Shown: positions 9,269-17,913 of the stretch, piece after piece
Position numbering within the stretch: the stretch's first letter is position 1
Layout: every line of letters begins with the position of its first letter
Assembly: GCF_022678485.1 (NCBI RefSeq)
Contig: NZ_JALBYP010000038.1
Location: forward strand, 233,892 to 297,891
Direction: 5' to 3'
Source of the DNA: Aliiroseovarius sediminis
GTDB taxonomy: Bacteria; Pseudomonadota; Alphaproteobacteria; Rhodobacterales; Rhodobacteraceae
DNA: 64,000 nt
Made by a program: the position numbers and the translations under genes
Notes under the pieces: model-generated
The model's database searches: none
Seen by the model: the letters and a program-made list of their open reading frames with translations, nothing else
Told to the model about the DNA's origin: nothing

Positions 9269-11029
9269 TCAGGTCAGTCCGAAGCCCGTGTAGGGCAGGA
9301 AGCGCACTGATGTTCCCGGTGTGATCTTCAGCGCCTCGTCTGGCAGTTCGACAAGTCCCGTGGCCCAGCTGAGGCCGGAGATGCGGCCTGAGCCTTCGGA
9401 TTTGAACACCTCAACTTGGCCTTCATCGTTGATCCGCGCGCGCAGGTATTCGCGGCGTCCGGCTTTCTTTGATTTCGAGAAGCCGGCGGGCAGGTCAAAG
9501 GCTTGTGGGGTGAGCCATGGGCCTCCGGCGAGTTTCGAGAAAGCCGGACGGGCAAAGATCAGCGTGGTGATCAGGGCGGCAACAGGGTTTCCCGGCAGGC
9601 CAAAGACGGGCGTGCCATTCCATTGGGCAAGCGCCAGGGGGCGGCCCGGCTTGATCGCGATGCGCCAGTGGTGCAGCGATCCGGTCTGTTCAAGCAGGGC
9701 CGAGACATGATCTTCGTCGCCCGCCGATGCGCCGCCGGAGGTCAGGATGACATCGGTTTTTGCTGCTGCATCGTCAAAGGCTTGGCGCAGCGTGTCCCGG
9801 TCATCGGCGACATGGCCAAGATCGACAGGCAAATAGCCCCAGTTCTCAGTCAGCGACAGCAGCATGGGGCGATTGGCGTCATAGGTGCGGCCAACGTCCA
9901 GCGTGGTGCCGGGCTCTGCCAATTCGTCGCCTGTGGACAGGACACCGACGCGCAGGCGGGTGTGGACCTCTGCCTTTGGCAGGCCGAGCGCTGACAGAAG
10001 CGCCACATCCGGTGCGCGCATCTTGTGACCTGCGGGCAGGGCAAGCTTGCCTGCTGCCACGTCTTCGCCAGCGGCGCGGGCGTTTGCGCCGGGTTTCACG
10101 CCAGCCGGGAAGCTGAGGGTTGAGCCGTCAACTTGCACGTCTTCCTGCATGATCACTGTATCGACCCCATCGGGCAACAAAGCGCCTGTCAGGATGCGGA
10201 TGGCATGGCCCATTGGCACGCTGCCTGCAAAGGGTGCGCCCGCCGCGGCACGGCCTTCGACGAGGGGCAGTTGCACGCTGTCGCCATCGGGCAGGCCCGC
10301 ATAGGCGAAGCCGTATCCGTCGACCGCCGCGTTGGCGCCGGGCGGATTGGCGCGGGCGGCCATGTGGTCGGCGGCAAGAATACGGTCACGGGCATCTGCC
10401 ACCGGGATCGTTTCGGTGCCGGTGATCGGGGACAGGCGGCTTTGCAGGGTCTTCAGCGCCTCGTCGACCGGGGTCCAGTGCACGCCGGGGGGCAGGGCGA
10501 AGCAGTCATTTGCCAGCTTGGCCGACGATCGTCGGGTCATGCCGGTTGCGACCTCGATGAATGCGGCGATGGCGGCGGTGTCATCAAGGTCGAGCACCGG
10601 CAGTTTCAGATCCGGCAGGGGGGTGTCGCTGGCAATCGCGCGGATGGTGTCGTTTTCCGGCGCCAGCAACGTTGCGCCCGTCGCCGCGCGGTGGGCTTCG
10701 ATCTTGGGGTGGGGGGCGGATTTGAACCCCTCGATCAATACCAGATCGCAGGGGGTCAGCCGGGCGATCAGATCATCTAGCGGCGGCTCACCCGTGTCGC
10801 GCAGCTCGTGCAGGATTGTCACGCGAGCCGACGAGGTTAGCACAACCTCTTGCGCGCCGGCTTCGCGGTGGCGGTGTGTGTCGGTGCCGGGGTGTTCCAG
10901 ATCAACACCATGATGGGTGTGTTTCAGGGTTGAAACCCGCAGTCCCTTGGCGGTGAAATGGGCGATCAGGCGTTCCATCAGCCCGGTCTTGCCGGAGTTT
11001 TTCCAGCCGGTGACGCCGAAGATTTTCAT
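9269..11029 (-). CDS. moeA: MobB-MoeA fusion: GTP-binding adapter plus molybdopterin molybdenumtransferase
   Basis: 586 residues combining two molybdenum-cofactor proteins. Residues 1-165 are MobB (P-loop VTGWKNSGKTGL, DLVLIEGFK). From about 175 to 586 it is MoeA (DARDRILAADHMA, a TGALLPDGVDTVIMQED segment, SGGASAGDEDH, and PGNPVAALIT near the C-terminus). MoeA inserts molybdate into adenylylated molybdopterin; MobB helps MobA load the guanine dinucleotide. The start ATG overlaps the mobA stop by four bases, so translation is coupled. It is the last gene of fdhD-mobA-mobB::moeA. Confidence 0.94.
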   Translation of the reverse strand: MKIFGVTGWKNSGKTGLMERLIAHFTAKGLRVSTLKHTHHGVDLEHPGTDTHRHREAGAQEVVLTSSARVTILHELRDTGEPPLDDLIARLTPCDLVLIEGFKSAPHPKIEAHRAATGATLLAPENDTIRAIASDTPLPDLKLPVLDLDDTAAIAAFIEVATGMTRRSSAKLANDCFALPPGVHWTPVDEALKTLQSRLSPITGTETIPVADARDRILAADHMAARANPPGANAAVDGYGFAYAGLPDGDSVQLPLVEGRAAAGAPFAGSVPMGHAIRILTGALLPDGVDTVIMQEDVQVDGSTLSFPAGVKPGANARAAGEDVAAGKLALPAGHKMRAPDVALLSALGLPKAEVHTRLRVGVLSTGDELAEPGTTLDVGRTYDANRPMLLSLTENWGYLPVDLGHVADDRDTLRQAFDDAAAKTDVILTSGGASAGDEDHVSALLEQTGSLHHWRIAIKPGRPLALAQWNGTPVFGLPGNPVAALITTLIFARPAFSKLAGGPWLTPQAFDLPAGFSKSKKAGRREYLRARINDEGQVEVFKSEGSGRISGLSWATGLVELPDEALKITPGTSVRFLPYTGFGLT

Positions 11030-11646
11030 GGTGCGGACTCCAACAGATATTGAGCGCGGGTCAGGTCTTGGGGGGTGTTCACGTTAAAAAACGGGTCGAA
11101 CGGGTCAGGGCCAAAGACGGCCTGTGCCGCGCCGTACCCGTCGGTCCACTGGACCACTTTGCGCAAACCGTCTTCAAGGGCCGCGCGCAGGTCATCGCGT
11201 AAGCTGACGTCCCACAACCCGAAAGTCGGCTGACGCATCGGGCCGCGTTGCGGGTCAAGCGTGGCGGCAAGGGCAATGGGGGCGTGGGCGTCATGGGCCG
11301 CCTGCGTCAGCCGATCCACAAGATCGCGTGGAAAGAACGGCGTGTCGGCGGCGACCGAGACAACATGGGTCGCGCCCTGCGCCGCTGCCCAATCAAGCCC
11401 GGCCAGGACACCGGCCAAAGGCCCGGCAAAGCCGTCGATGCTGTCGGGCAAAACGGGCAGGCCCAGATCTGCAAACCGCGACGGGTCGCCGTTGGCGTTC
11501 AAAGCGATGGCCCCCACTTGCGGCGCCAGCCGGTCGATGACCTGCGACAGAAGTGTTCCATTCCCCAAAGGCAGCAAACCCTTGTCGCCCCCCCCCATGC
11601 GCGTGGCCAAACCGCCCGCCAGTATAATGCCGACAGGCTTGGTCAT
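11026..11646 (-). CDS. mobA: Molybdenum cofactor guanylyltransferase
   Basis: 206 residues. It transfers GMP from GTP to Mo-molybdopterin, giving the MGD cofactor of DMSO-reductase-family enzymes such as formate dehydrogenase. The nucleotide-binding N-terminus IILAGGLATRMGGGDKGLLP is typical, with VSVAADTPFFP carrying the metal-binding Asp, and NVNTPQDL near the end. It overlaps fdhD upstream and moeA downstream by four bases each. Confidence 0.95.
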   Translation of the reverse strand: MTKPVGIILAGGLATRMGGGDKGLLPLGNGTLLSQVIDRLAPQVGAIALNANGDPSRFADLGLPVLPDSIDGFAGPLAGVLAGLDWAAAQGATHVVSVAADTPFFPRDLVDRLTQAAHDAHAPIALAATLDPQRGPMRQPTFGLWDVSLRDDLRAALEDGLRKVVQWTDGYGAAQAVFGPDPFDPFFNVNTPQDLTRAQYLLESAP

Positions 11647-12527
11647 GCCTTCGCTCCTTTGCGGCGGTGCTTGCGATCCTCGTGGACAACATGCGCGGGG
11701 TCGATGTCGCGGATCAGGCGGTCTTCGCCGGATAGGCAGGTGAAGCGCTGTCCGCGCATCCGCCCGATCAGGGTCAGGCCGACCTCACGCGCAATCTCGA
11801 CGCCCCAAGCGGTGAAGCCGGACCGCGAGACCAGTACGGGGATGCCCATTTGCGCCGTCTTGATCACCATCTCGGATGTCAGGCGACCGGTGGTGTAAAG
11901 GATCTTGTCCGCGCCCGCGACCGCTTCGGACAGCATCCAGCCGGCCACCTTGTCGACCGCGTTGTGGCGGCCCACATCCTCCATATACACAAGCGGGCGG
12001 TCTTCCTGGCACAGGACCGTGCCGTGGATGGCACCCGCTTCGAGATACAGCGACGGGGTGCGGTTGATCGTCTGCGCCAAGGCGTAAAGCCACGAGGTTT
12101 TCAATGGCGCAGGGGGCAGGGTTAGCCCTTCCAACCCCTCCATCATGTCGCCGAAAACGGTGCCGACCGCGCAGCCCGAGGTGCGCGTCTTGCGGGCCAG
12201 CTTGTCTTCGTAGTCCGTCTCGACCGCGGTGCGCACCACGACCGTGTCGATGTCGTCGTCATAGTCCACGCCGATGATCCGGTCATCGTCCGACAGCATC
12301 CCCTGATTGCGCAGAAACCCAAGTGCCAGGTATTTGGGGTAATCCCCGATGGTCATTGCGGTCACGATCTCGCGCTTGTTCAGGAAAATGGTCAGCGGGC
12401 GTTCCTCTACCACGGAAATCGTGACCGGCGCGCCGGTCTCGTCATGCCCATCGACGGCGCGGGTCAGGCGCGTGGCCAACGGATCCGGTGCGATCAGGTA
12501 TTGGGAAGAAATGTCGTTCGTGGTCAA
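11643..12527 (-). CDS. fdhD: Formate dehydrogenase accessory sulfurtransferase
   Basis: 294 residues. FdhD passes sulfur from IscS to the bis-MGD cofactor of formate dehydrogenase. Recognisable parts are PLTIFLNKREIVTAMTIGD, YMEDVGRHNAVDKVAGW and YTTGRLTSEMV. The start is TTG at 12527, chosen because AGGAG lies six bases upstream; no ATG is available before the divergent azlC. The cysteine loop reads SGCAVGTVFG, so only the first Cys of the E. coli CxxC motif is present. The presence of fdhD implies a formate dehydrogenase elsewhere in the genome. Confidence 0.93.
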   Translation of the reverse strand: MTTNDISSQYLIAPDPLATRLTRAVDGHDETGAPVTISVVEERPLTIFLNKREIVTAMTIGDYPKYLALGFLRNQGMLSDDDRIIGVDYDDDIDTVVVRTAVETDYEDKLARKTRTSGCAVGTVFGDMMEGLEGLTLPPAPLKTSWLYALAQTINRTPSLYLEAGAIHGTVLCQEDRPLVYMEDVGRHNAVDKVAGWMLSEAVAGADKILYTTGRLTSEMVIKTAQMGIPVLVSRSGFTAWGVEIAREVGLTLIGRMRGQRFTCLSGEDRLIRDIDPAHVVHEDRKHRRKGAKA

Positions 12528-12577
12528 TTGCAACTCCTGTCGCGAAACCGTATGCGTGTGGCACAATCTAGGACCCG

Positions 12578-13294
12578 ATGATGACTTCGTCCAACCCCAA
12601 AAGACACTTCTTTCGCGGTGCCGGTGACGCGCTGCCCTTCGTTCTGGTGATCGTGCCATTCGCGCTTTTGTTTGGCGTGGTCGCGTCCGAGGCTGGGCTG
12701 AACGTCGCCGAGGTCATGGGCTTTTCCGTTCTGGTCATCGCAGGGGCCGCGCAGTTCACCGCGGTGCAGATGATGTCGGAAAACGCGCCGACGGTGATCG
12801 TTATCCTGACGGCGCTGGCGGTGAACATGCGTATGGCCATGTATAGCGCGTCGTTGACCCCCTATCTGGGCAAGGCGCCGATGTGGCAGCGTGCGCTTGC
12901 CGCATACTTGATGGTCGATCAGGCCTATGCCCTGTCACAGATCAAGTACGAGATGGAGCCGGACCTGACCGTGCCCGAACGTGTCGCCTATTACGTCGGT
13001 TCTGTCTCGCCGCTGGTGCCGTTGTGGTTCACTGCCACCTATATCGGTGCGGTGGCGGGCACGCAAATTCCGGCCAGCTTTGCGCTGGATTTCGCGCTGC
13101 CGATCACGTTTCTGGCAATGATCGCCCCGGCGCTTCGCACGCTGGCGCATGTGGCTGCGGCTGTGACCTCGGTCGGGTTGGCGTTGTTGATGGCGTGGAT
13201 GCCCTATGGCTCGGGCCTTCTGGTGGCGGCGATCGGGGCGATGGTTGTCGGCGCGCAGGTCGAGGTATTTCTGGCAAGAAAGGCGACCCGATGA
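12578..13294 (+). CDS. azlC: AzlC family branched-chain amino-acid export permease
   Basis: 238 residues with about six helices and the AzlC landmarks GAAQFTAVQMM and NMRMAMYSASLTPYL. With its partner AzlD it exports branched-chain amino acids. Two successive ATGs occur at 12578 and 12581; the second has better spacing from AGGA at 12570-12573. The azlD start overlaps its stop by four bases, so the two are co-translated. Confidence 0.93.
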   Translation: MMTSSNPKRHFFRGAGDALPFVLVIVPFALLFGVVASEAGLNVAEVMGFSVLVIAGAAQFTAVQMMSENAPTVIVILTALAVNMRMAMYSASLTPYLGKAPMWQRALAAYLMVDQAYALSQIKYEMEPDLTVPERVAYYVGSVSPLVPLWFTATYIGAVAGTQIPASFALDFALPITFLAMIAPALRTLAHVAAAVTSVGLALLMAWMPYGSGLLVAAIGAMVVGAQVEVFLARKATR

Positions 13295-13620
13295 GCATGG
13301 ATCACGGCACCGTCTGGCTTGTCATCGTGTCACTTGCGGTGGGCAGCTTCCTGATCCGGTTCAGCTTTCTGGGCCTGATCGGCGATCGACCGATGCCGGA
13401 ATGGGTGCTGCGCCATCTGCGCTATACGCCCGTCGCGGTCTTGCCGGGGCTGGTGGCCCCGCTGGTGCTGTGGCCCGCCGCGACAGGTGGCATCCCGGAC
13501 CCGGCGCGGCTGGCGGCGGCGCTCGTCACGTTGTCGGTGGGGTATTTCAGCCGCAATGTGCTGACCGCGATCCTGTCGGGCGCGGTCACGCTTTACGGTT
13601 TGCTGTTCTTGCTGGGGTAG
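13291..13620 (+). CDS. azlD: AzlD family small membrane partner of AzlC
   Basis: 109 residues with four hydrophobic segments and the family core FLIRFSFLGLIGDRPMPEW, then LRYTPVAVLPGLVAP. It forms the branched-chain amino-acid exporter with AzlC. ATG 13291 overlaps the azlC stop in an ATGA. It is convergent, eight bases away, with the lipoprotein gene. Confidence 0.93.
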   Translation: MSMDHGTVWLVIVSLAVGSFLIRFSFLGLIGDRPMPEWVLRHLRYTPVAVLPGLVAPLVLWPAATGGIPDPARLAAALVTLSVGYFSRNVLTAILSGAVTLYGLLFLLG

Positions 13621-13628
13621 GCGCGCGG

Positions 13629-14225
13629 TCAGATGCCGCGCGTCAGAATCTCGCCGTTTTCTTCGGGATCGTTGTCAAAGAACTTCTGCTCGGTCACGCC
13701 CGGCAAAGCACCGAATTGCCTCATGATTTTCTTCGGCAGCATGGTGGTCGAGATCGACTGGAACCCCGGCAGGCTGTTCAGAATCGAACTGACCGCTGTG
13801 CCGCATTGCGTCTTGGGCACTGCACCATAGCGTTCGACCGCGCGAATGGCCATTTCGGCCACTTGCGGGCTAACGACAATGTCCTGCTGCACCATGTGAT
13901 AGGTCACCCGCGCGTGGTAATCGATATAGAAATCCACCGCCTTGTCGGTCATTCCGTAATGCACGTCGTGACGTTCCGGCAGGTTGGGGTGATGCCACGA
14001 CCCCGCGGGGTCGAAAACCACCCGCTCGGACCCGCTGATCAACAGGGCGGAATGTGCTCCCGCGCCGGTCTTGTTCGAGATCACCGTAAGCAACGTGATC
14101 GTAGGCGGGCCGGGGTGGCGATAAGAGGCCTGCGCAACCGCCTTGTCGCTGGCCCAAATATTGTCAGCCGCGCCACAGGCAGCAAGGGTCAGCAACAGTG
14201 ACAATGCCATGATCAATCGCAACAT
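13629..14225 (-). CDS. Predicted lipoprotein of unknown function, possibly a permuted papain-like hydrolase
   Basis: 198 residues. It has a type II signal peptide with lipobox LAAC (Cys17). After it comes GAGAHSALLISGSERVVFDP, then WHHPNLPERHD, and later TQCGTAVSSILNSLPG. A His in a GxHSAL strand followed about 90 residues later by a Cys at a helix N-terminus is the order seen in circularly permuted NlpC/P60 and YiiX-type papain-fold enzymes. That assignment is inference. The mature protein would sit in the periplasm, membrane-anchored. The aa3 oxidase subunit IV gene ends 37 bases upstream on the same strand. Confidence 0.75.
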   Translation of the reverse strand: MLRLIMALSLLLTLAACGAADNIWASDKAVAQASYRHPGPPTITLLTVISNKTGAGAHSALLISGSERVVFDPAGSWHHPNLPERHDVHYGMTDKAVDFYIDYHARVTYHMVQQDIVVSPQVAEMAIRAVERYGAVPKTQCGTAVSSILNSLPGFQSISTTMLPKKIMRQFGALPGVTEQKFFDNDPEENGEILTRGI

Positions 14226-14261
14226 TGGAACATTCCGAATTTAGGGGCAAAAAGGAAGAGG

Positions 14262-14420
14262 TCAGGCGTTGAAAATCGCCAGAAACACAAGAATCGCCAG
14301 AAAGATTGCAACGGCGCGCGCGGAGATCTTCACAAACCCTTCGAAGGTTTTTTCGTGTTCGCTTGTGTCCATTGTTCCGACAACGTGATCATCCATTTTG
14401 GTTTTTCCCTGTTCCGACAT
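14262..14420 (-). CDS. aa3-type cytochrome c oxidase subunit IV, 52 residues
   Basis: A micro-gene: ATG at 14420 preceded by AAAGGGA, TGA at 14262-14264. The peptide has a soluble N-terminus with DTSEHEKTFEGFVK, then a single membrane helix (about residues 33-50) ending FLAIFNA. This is the pattern of the bacterial aa3-oxidase subunit IV family (COX4_pro_2), a single-helix subunit of heme-copper oxidase in Rhodobacter and Paracoccus. The other oxidase subunits are not in this window. A second in-frame ATG at 14396 is possible but has a worse ribosome site. Confidence 0.85.
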   Translation of the reverse strand: MSEQGKTKMDDHVVGTMDTSEHEKTFEGFVKISARAVAIFLAILVFLAIFNA

Positions 14421-14478
14421 AGTGCATTCCCTTTCGCATATCCGATTTGAAACCGTCTGTCACGGGTTCCGACACGTG

Positions 14479-14940
14479 TTAAGTTGTGGGTGTGTCATCC
14501 CCTTCAAGTTCCGCGGCAAGACGGAAGCCGATACGCTTGGGGGCCGCGCTGTCCACCTGCTTGGGAAGGGCGCGCAACATGACCGACAACTGGCTGATAT
14601 GCTGGATCAGCTGGGTTTTCGCCCCTGTGCCGTCCGCGCCATAAAACGTCAGCACATCGGGGTCGAAATAGCCTATCCCTTCGATGCGAAGCACCCCGGC
14701 ATCGCCGCCGGTGAAGCCCATCGCGACCTCGTGTTCATTGTCCAGTTGTTCTTCGAAGTTCTTGATATACAGGATCAGCCGCTCATAAGCCCATTGGGCC
14801 GGGCTTTTCTGTTCCAGCGGCGTGTCTGCGACTTTCTTCGGCAAGGGGTGGTCCTCGACGATCACGGGACCATCTTCGCGACATTTGGCGGAATGCCCGC
14901 GTGGGGGGGTGGGGGTGGTGCCTGTGGTTTCCTTGGTCAT
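14479..14940 (-). CDS. DUF6173 family protein
   Basis: 153 residues, soluble. The N-terminal 40 residues are Pro/Thr-rich and probably disordered. The conserved part begins SPAQWAYERLILYIKNFEEQ and continues through VAMGFTGGDAGVLRIEGIGY and QLIQHISQLSVMLRALPK. I recognise the block as the Rhodobacteraceae family DUF6173, whose function is unknown. It stands alone, with 58 bases between it and the oxidase subunit IV gene. Confidence 0.82.
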   Translation of the reverse strand: MTKETTGTTPTPPRGHSAKCREDGPVIVEDHPLPKKVADTPLEQKSPAQWAYERLILYIKNFEEQLDNEHEVAMGFTGGDAGVLRIEGIGYFDPDVLTFYGADGTGAKTQLIQHISQLSVMLRALPKQVDSAAPKRIGFRLAAELEGDDTPTT

Positions 14941-15030
14941 CTGACCTCGCTTCGATTTAGGGCGGTGAAGTCATTTGTGGCACAGACGCGGGTTGGCGTC
15001 ACCTAGCGATCATGTGATCGGGTGCGAAGA

Positions 15031-16077
15031 TCAGTTGACCCGCTGCCACAGCCACGCCCCATCGGCGCGTTGGCCGCGCGTCACCCGCCCCTGATGCAGG
15101 AGGTGGTTCAGGTGGCCGACCGCTTCAACCAGTGCCAGCCCATATTCACCGCCAGAGATCTGGCGCTTGAACAGTGGCGCAAAGCAGTCACCCGCGACGT
15201 GCGGCGTTTCAAGAAATGCCTCAAGCCGGTCAAGTGCGCTGTTATGATTTCCGATCAACTGCCGCATCCGCGTGGGCAGGCCGGCGAATGGCAATTTGTG
15301 ACCCGGCAGAACCAGTTGTTCGGCGGTTGCGAATTGGGACAGGCGTTCGCAAGCCTCAAGCCAGTCGCCGACCGGGTCGGCCTCGGGCTCGGTGGCATAG
15401 ACGCCAAGATTGGGGCTGATCGTGGCCAGAAGCTGATCGCCGCCAATCACCAGCGCGCCATCGGTGGACCACAGGGTTGCATGTTCGGGCGCGTGGCCGT
15501 TGCCGATGCGCACGTCCCAATCCCGCCCGCCAAACTGAATTCGGCTGCCTTCCTTGATGCGTTTGAAGCCAAGGGGCATGTCAGCGACGATGTCGGCATA
15601 GTTGAAGGGCCGTTCGGTCAGCCGCTTTTCGTAGACCTCGGGTGCCATGCCCGCCGCCCGCCAGAAAGCGAGTGTTTCATCCACCGGCACCATTTGCTCG
15701 TCCAGCAGCAACATCCGGGCAAACAGCCAAGCGGTGCGCGTGGTCACAAGCTCGGCCCCGTGGTCGCGTTGAAACCACCCGGCCAGCCCGACATGATCGG
15801 GATGGTGATGCGTGACGATCACCCGCACCACGGGTTTGCCACCCAACGGACCCGCCAACAGTTTTTCCCAGATGCGGCGCGTCTTGCCGGTGTCAAAACC
15901 GGTGTCCACGATGGTCCAGCCGTCGGGATCGTCAAAGGCAAAGACGTTGACATGATCCAGCGCCATCGGCAGTGGCAGGCGCATCCACAACACGCCCTTC
16001 GCCACCTCGATCGCTTCGCCTTCGCCGGGTGCGTCGGGGAACGGAAAGCGCAGCACGTTTGTGGTCGGTTTGTTCAC
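15031..16077 (-). CDS. MBL-fold metallo-hydrolase
   Basis: 348 residues. A metallo-beta-lactamase-fold hydrolase with the binuclear zinc motif VTHHHPDHVGLAGWF (HxHxDH), an NGHAPEHATLWS His and a late LPGHKLPF His, plus a C-terminal winged-helix extension (about 265-345) as in LACTB2-like proteins. The start is GTG at 16077, overlapping the stop of the acyl-CoA dehydrogenase by four bases, so the pair is translated together. The coupling suggests a thioesterase or hydrolase step on the dehydrogenase's product, but the substrate is unknown. Confidence 0.9.
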   Translation of the reverse strand: MNKPTTNVLRFPFPDAPGEGEAIEVAKGVLWMRLPLPMALDHVNVFAFDDPDGWTIVDTGFDTGKTRRIWEKLLAGPLGGKPVVRVIVTHHHPDHVGLAGWFQRDHGAELVTTRTAWLFARMLLLDEQMVPVDETLAFWRAAGMAPEVYEKRLTERPFNYADIVADMPLGFKRIKEGSRIQFGGRDWDVRIGNGHAPEHATLWSTDGALVIGGDQLLATISPNLGVYATEPEADPVGDWLEACERLSQFATAEQLVLPGHKLPFAGLPTRMRQLIGNHNSALDRLEAFLETPHVAGDCFAPLFKRQISGGEYGLALVEAVGHLNHLLHQGRVTRGQRADGAWLWQRVN

Positions 16078-17795
16078 AACGCCAGATCTTCCGGGCTGAG
16101 GGCATAAATCCCTGCCGCCCCCGCGCGTGCCTGCGCGAACTGCGCGGTGTGTTCCGGCAACAGGCGGTTGATGTGGAAACGCGCAAGCGCGGATCGCGGA
16201 CCTTTGCCGCCTTCGGCAATCGCAGCGCGCAAGTGGTAATGCGCGCCCAGAACACGTGCAAAACCCATCAGGAACGGCACTGCCCCTGCAAAGCGGTCCT
16301 GCATGTCGGATTGCTCGACCATCCATTCGGTGGTTTCGCGCAATTCCTCGGCCGCCGACCAGACCGCTTCGGTCATGTTGGGGAAATCGGCGCGGGCGGC
16401 TTCGGCCTGCGCTTCGATCTCGTCCAGCAGGCGGAAGGCGGCCTCGCCCCCGTCCATCATCTTGCGGCCGACAAGATCCATCGCCTGAATGCCGTTCGTG
16501 CCCTCGTAAATCGCGGTCACGCGCACGTCGCGGGAATGCTGCGCGGCGCCGGTTTCTTCGATGAACCCCATGCCGCCATGCACCTGCACGCCAAGATGGC
16601 TGACAAGCATCCCGACCTCGGTGCCATAGGCTTTGACGATGGGAGTCAGAAGGGCGGCGCGCGCCTTCCATTCCTCGTCGCCCGTCGCGCGGGCCATATC
16701 AATCGCAAGCGCCAGCGACATCCCCATCGAACGGGCGGCAAAAAGTTCGGTGCGCATCTGGGTCAGCATGCGCCGCACGTCAGCAAAGTCGATGATTGCG
16801 CCAGTGCCCGCCTCACCCAATGGTGTGCGGCCCTGCTTGCGCTCCAACGCATAGGCCAGCGCTTCCTGATAAGCGCGCTCGCCCACGCCGTAGCCCTGCA
16901 CACCAACACCCATGCGGGCGTTGTTCATCATGGTGAACATGGCGGCCATGCCTTTATGGGGCTCGCCCACCATCCAGCCTTTGGCGCCTTCGAACGACAT
17001 GACGGCGGTGGGGCTGCCATGCAGGCCCATCTTGTGTTCAAGGCTGACGACGCGCAGGCTGTTTGGCTCGCCCGGATTGCCGTCCGCATCGGGGATCAGC
17101 TTCGGGACGAGGAACAGGCTGATGCCCTTGGTCCCCGGCACCCCATCGGGCAAACGCGCCAACACAAGGTGGCAGACGTTCCCGGTGATGTCGTTGTCGC
17201 CCCACGAGATAAAGATCTTCTGCCCAGTGACCGAGTAGGTGCCGTCGCCATTATCCTCGGCCTTGGATGACAGCGCGCCCACATCCGACCCGGCCTGCGG
17301 TTCAGTCAGGTTCATCGTGCCCGCCCATTCGCCGGAAATCAGTTTCGGCAGATACAGGTCTTTCAAGGTGTCCGAGGCATGATGCTCCAATGCCTCGATC
17401 TGGCCTTGCGTCATCAAGGGGCAAAGTTGCAGCGACAGGCAACTGGCCGACATCATGTCATTCACGGCGGTTTGCAGGGTCAGCGGCAAGCCCATGCCGC
17501 CAAATTCGGGGTCAGCCGCCATGCCGATCCAGCCACCTTCTGCAATTGCCTTGTAGCCATCCGCAAACCCCGGCGACGTCCGCACCACACCGTTTTCCAA
17601 CGCCGCAGGCGACAGGTCGCCGTTGCGGTTCAGGGGGGCCAGTATGTCTTCGCACATCTTTCCGGCCTCGGTCAGAACGGCCATCGCAACGTCGGGGGTT
17701 GCGTCTGCAAACAGCTCGGTTTCGGGCAGCTGGTCATAGCCGATGACATGGTCAAACAGGAACTGGAAATCGTCAGTTGTCGCGCGGTAGGTCAT
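16074..17795 (-). CDS. Acyl-CoA dehydrogenase, long DmdC-like form
   Basis: 573 residues, the long acyl-CoA dehydrogenase type with an N-terminal extension and a C-terminal domain, as in 3-methylmercaptopropionyl-CoA dehydrogenase (DmdC). FAD/substrate motifs LTEPQAGSDVG and GQKIFISWGDND are present, as are HGGMGFIEETGAAQ and the catalytic Glu in AIYEGTNGIQAMDL. Start ATG 17795 has AAGGA upstream. Roseobacters carry several DmdC paralogues; without dmdB or dmdD nearby the substrate remains open. Electrons would go to ETF, encoded at 53416-55100. Confidence 0.88.
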   Translation of the reverse strand: MTYRATTDDFQFLFDHVIGYDQLPETELFADATPDVAMAVLTEAGKMCEDILAPLNRNGDLSPAALENGVVRTSPGFADGYKAIAEGGWIGMAADPEFGGMGLPLTLQTAVNDMMSASCLSLQLCPLMTQGQIEALEHHASDTLKDLYLPKLISGEWAGTMNLTEPQAGSDVGALSSKAEDNGDGTYSVTGQKIFISWGDNDITGNVCHLVLARLPDGVPGTKGISLFLVPKLIPDADGNPGEPNSLRVVSLEHKMGLHGSPTAVMSFEGAKGWMVGEPHKGMAAMFTMMNNARMGVGVQGYGVGERAYQEALAYALERKQGRTPLGEAGTGAIIDFADVRRMLTQMRTELFAARSMGMSLALAIDMARATGDEEWKARAALLTPIVKAYGTEVGMLVSHLGVQVHGGMGFIEETGAAQHSRDVRVTAIYEGTNGIQAMDLVGRKMMDGGEAAFRLLDEIEAQAEAARADFPNMTEAVWSAAEELRETTEWMVEQSDMQDRFAGAVPFLMGFARVLGAHYHLRAAIAEGGKGPRSALARFHINRLLPEHTAQFAQARAGAAGIYALSPEDLAL

Positions 17796-17913
17796 GGTCG
17801 GTCCTTGGCAAATCTCTCGGGCAAATCTCTTGGCAACGGGGCAATAGGTCATTAACTGGGCCTTCATTCCCCTTACCGAAGGTCACGGGGCCGGCAAAGG
17901 AAAACGCAGCGTC

